A stretch of 64,000 nt of DNA. Origin: Nitricoxidireducens sp046726235 (lineage in GTDB: Bacteria; Pseudomonadota; Gammaproteobacteria; Burkholderiales; Rhodocyclaceae). How positions within the stretch are numbered: the stretch's first letter is position 1; each line of letters opens with the position of its first letter. Shown one piece after another: positions 63,218 to 64,000 of this stretch. The stretch lies in contig JBKPAD010000011.1 of the NCBI GenBank assembly GCA_046726235.1, positions 56,399 through 120,398 of the forward strand, read 5' to 3'. The translations under genes were made by a program, and so were the position numbers. Below the pieces are notes generated by a model. That model did no database searches and was not told where the DNA came from. It worked only from the letters and a program-made list of their open reading frames with translations.

Positions 63218-64000
63218 GTGGTCGTCCTGCTCACGGGTGCCAGCGGCTTTCTCGGCAAACGCATCGCCGCGGCGCTCGCGCGTGCGGGCCACGATGTCGT
63301 CTGCGCCGTGCGCGAACCGGCGCGCTTCACATTCCTCGGCCTCCCCGGCCGCGCCGTCGCCGCCGACTTCTCGCGCGACCACGATCCGGAAATCTGGACG
63401 CCGCGGCTGGCCGGCGTCGAGGTGGTCATCAACGCGGTCGGCATCCTGCGCGAAACGGGCACGCAGCGGTTTTCCGACATCCACGTCGCGGCCCCGCGCG
63501 CGCTGTTCGCCGCCTGCCTCGCGGCCGGCGTGCGCCGCGTGCTCCAGATCTCGGCGCTGGGTGCCGACGACGCGGCGCGCAGCGGCTACCACCGCAGCAA
63601 GAAGGCGGCCGACGACTTCCTCGTGCGCCTGCCGCTGTCGAGCGTCGTCATTCAACCGTCGCTCCTCTACGGCCCGGGCGGCGCCAGCGCGCGGCTGTTC
63701 ACGCTGCTTGCCAGCCTGCCGCTGATCCCGCTGCCGGGCCGCGGCGAGCAGCGCGTGCAGCCGATCCACGTCGACGATGCCGTCGCCGCGATCCTCGCGC
63801 TGCTGCCCGGCGACGCCTTTCGCGGCGAGCGCGTGGCGCTTGTGGGCCCGGCGCCGCTGAGCCTGCGCCAGCTGCTGGCCGACCTGCGCGCCGGCATGGG
63901 CATGCCGCCGGCGCGCTTCGTCGCCGTGCCGCCGGCGCTGGTGCGCGTCGGCGCCGCGCTCGGCGCGGCCCTGCCGGGCAGCCTGCTCGACGACGAAACC
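63218..64000 (+). CDS. NAD(P)-dependent epimerase/dehydratase-like protein (5' part)
   Basis: The gene runs off the right edge; 261 residues are visible. VVVLLTGASGFLGKRIAAAL at the start is the Rossmann GxxGxxG motif, followed by NAVGILRETG, ISALGADDAARSGYHRSKKA (the Tyr-x3-Lys-like pair) and IQPSLLYGPGGAS. It matches the atypical SDR/NmrA-like group related to complex I subunit NDUFA9. A GTG start at 63218 follows GGGAG. In this group a membrane domain may follow, which would lie outside the window. Confidence 0.85.
   Translation, partial: MVVLLTGASGFLGKRIAAALARAGHDVVCAVREPARFTFLGLPGRAVAADFSRDHDPEIWTPRLAGVEVVINAVGILRETGTQRFSDIHVAAPRALFAACLAAGVRRVLQISALGADDAARSGYHRSKKAADDFLVRLPLSSVVIQPSLLYGPGGASARLFTLLASLPLIPLPGRGEQRVQPIHVDDAVAAILALLPGDAFRGERVALVGPAPLSLRQLLADLRAGMGMPPARFVAVPPALVRVGAALGAALPGSLLDDET

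Overview
The window is a GC-rich chromosomal segment with very dense coding and many 1-4 base gene overlaps. Gene content and order point to a Gram-negative betaproteobacterium, most likely order Rhodocyclales. The evidence is a pilMN/ponA divergence, a dapF-DUF484-xerC block, an S-adenosylhomocysteine riboswitch in front of ahcY, a ruvCAB-ybgC-tol-pal run and many c-di-GMP and chemotaxis genes. The taxonomic call is inference; no rRNA gene is present.

Layout. 1-1305 (minus): type IV pilus genes pilN (partial) and pilM, divergent from a class A penicillin-binding protein (1483-3837). 3834-9808: frataxin cyaY, lipoprotein lptM, lysA and a two-gene RND efflux system. 9912-18000: signalling genes (degenerate HD-GYP protein, Aer-like receptor without a chemotaxis tip, GGDEF-EAL protein with a LOV-like PAS domain) interleaved with hslU and hslV, which are separated. 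18048-26383 (minus): an RlmI-type methyltransferase, a 270-base inverted-repeat element, a SulP transporter, xerC, DUF484, dapF, a CoA-binding protein and two LpxL-type acyltransferases. 26570-31441 (plus): the activated methyl cycle (metK, ahcY with SAH riboswitch, metF) with tlyA and a small unknown gene. 31460-38800 (minus): a TonB receptor / periplasmic binding protein / hybrid histidine kinase cassette, a DMT transporter and a HerA-like ATPase.

38858-54891 is one long plus-strand run. It holds yebC, an EamA transporter, a duplicated 5' end of ruvC with a small palindromic repeat, and ruvC-glycosyltransferase-ruvA-ruvB. A methyltransferase and a second glycosyltransferase follow, then ybgC-tolQ-[NIT-domain chemoreceptor]-tolR-tolA-tolB-pal-cpoB, queE-queC and a YeeE/YedE transporter. 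54943-55192 carries tRNA-Lys(TTT), tRNA-Lys(CTT) and tRNA-Met(CAT) behind a near-perfect promoter. 55311-58003 is a more AT-rich island with a Fic enzyme under an apparent self-operator and an HD-domain protein. 58000-64000 holds dsbC, a UbiH-type hydroxylase, three tandem small heat-shock genes, an Ala/Thr/Pro-rich protein with a FlaG-like stretch, a membrane protein and the start of an NAD-dependent epimerase.

The most unusual signals are: the 270-base element whose 31-base arms are perfect inverted repeats and whose interior folds into two further arms (19311-19580); the ruvC 5' duplication with a hairpin (40534-40740); the chemoreceptor inserted between tolQ and tolR; the paired TTTTCAAA/TTTGAAA sites around the fic -10 box; and sensory proteins that keep their overall architecture but have lost signature residues. 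I found no CRISPR array, transposase, prophage or rRNA operon.
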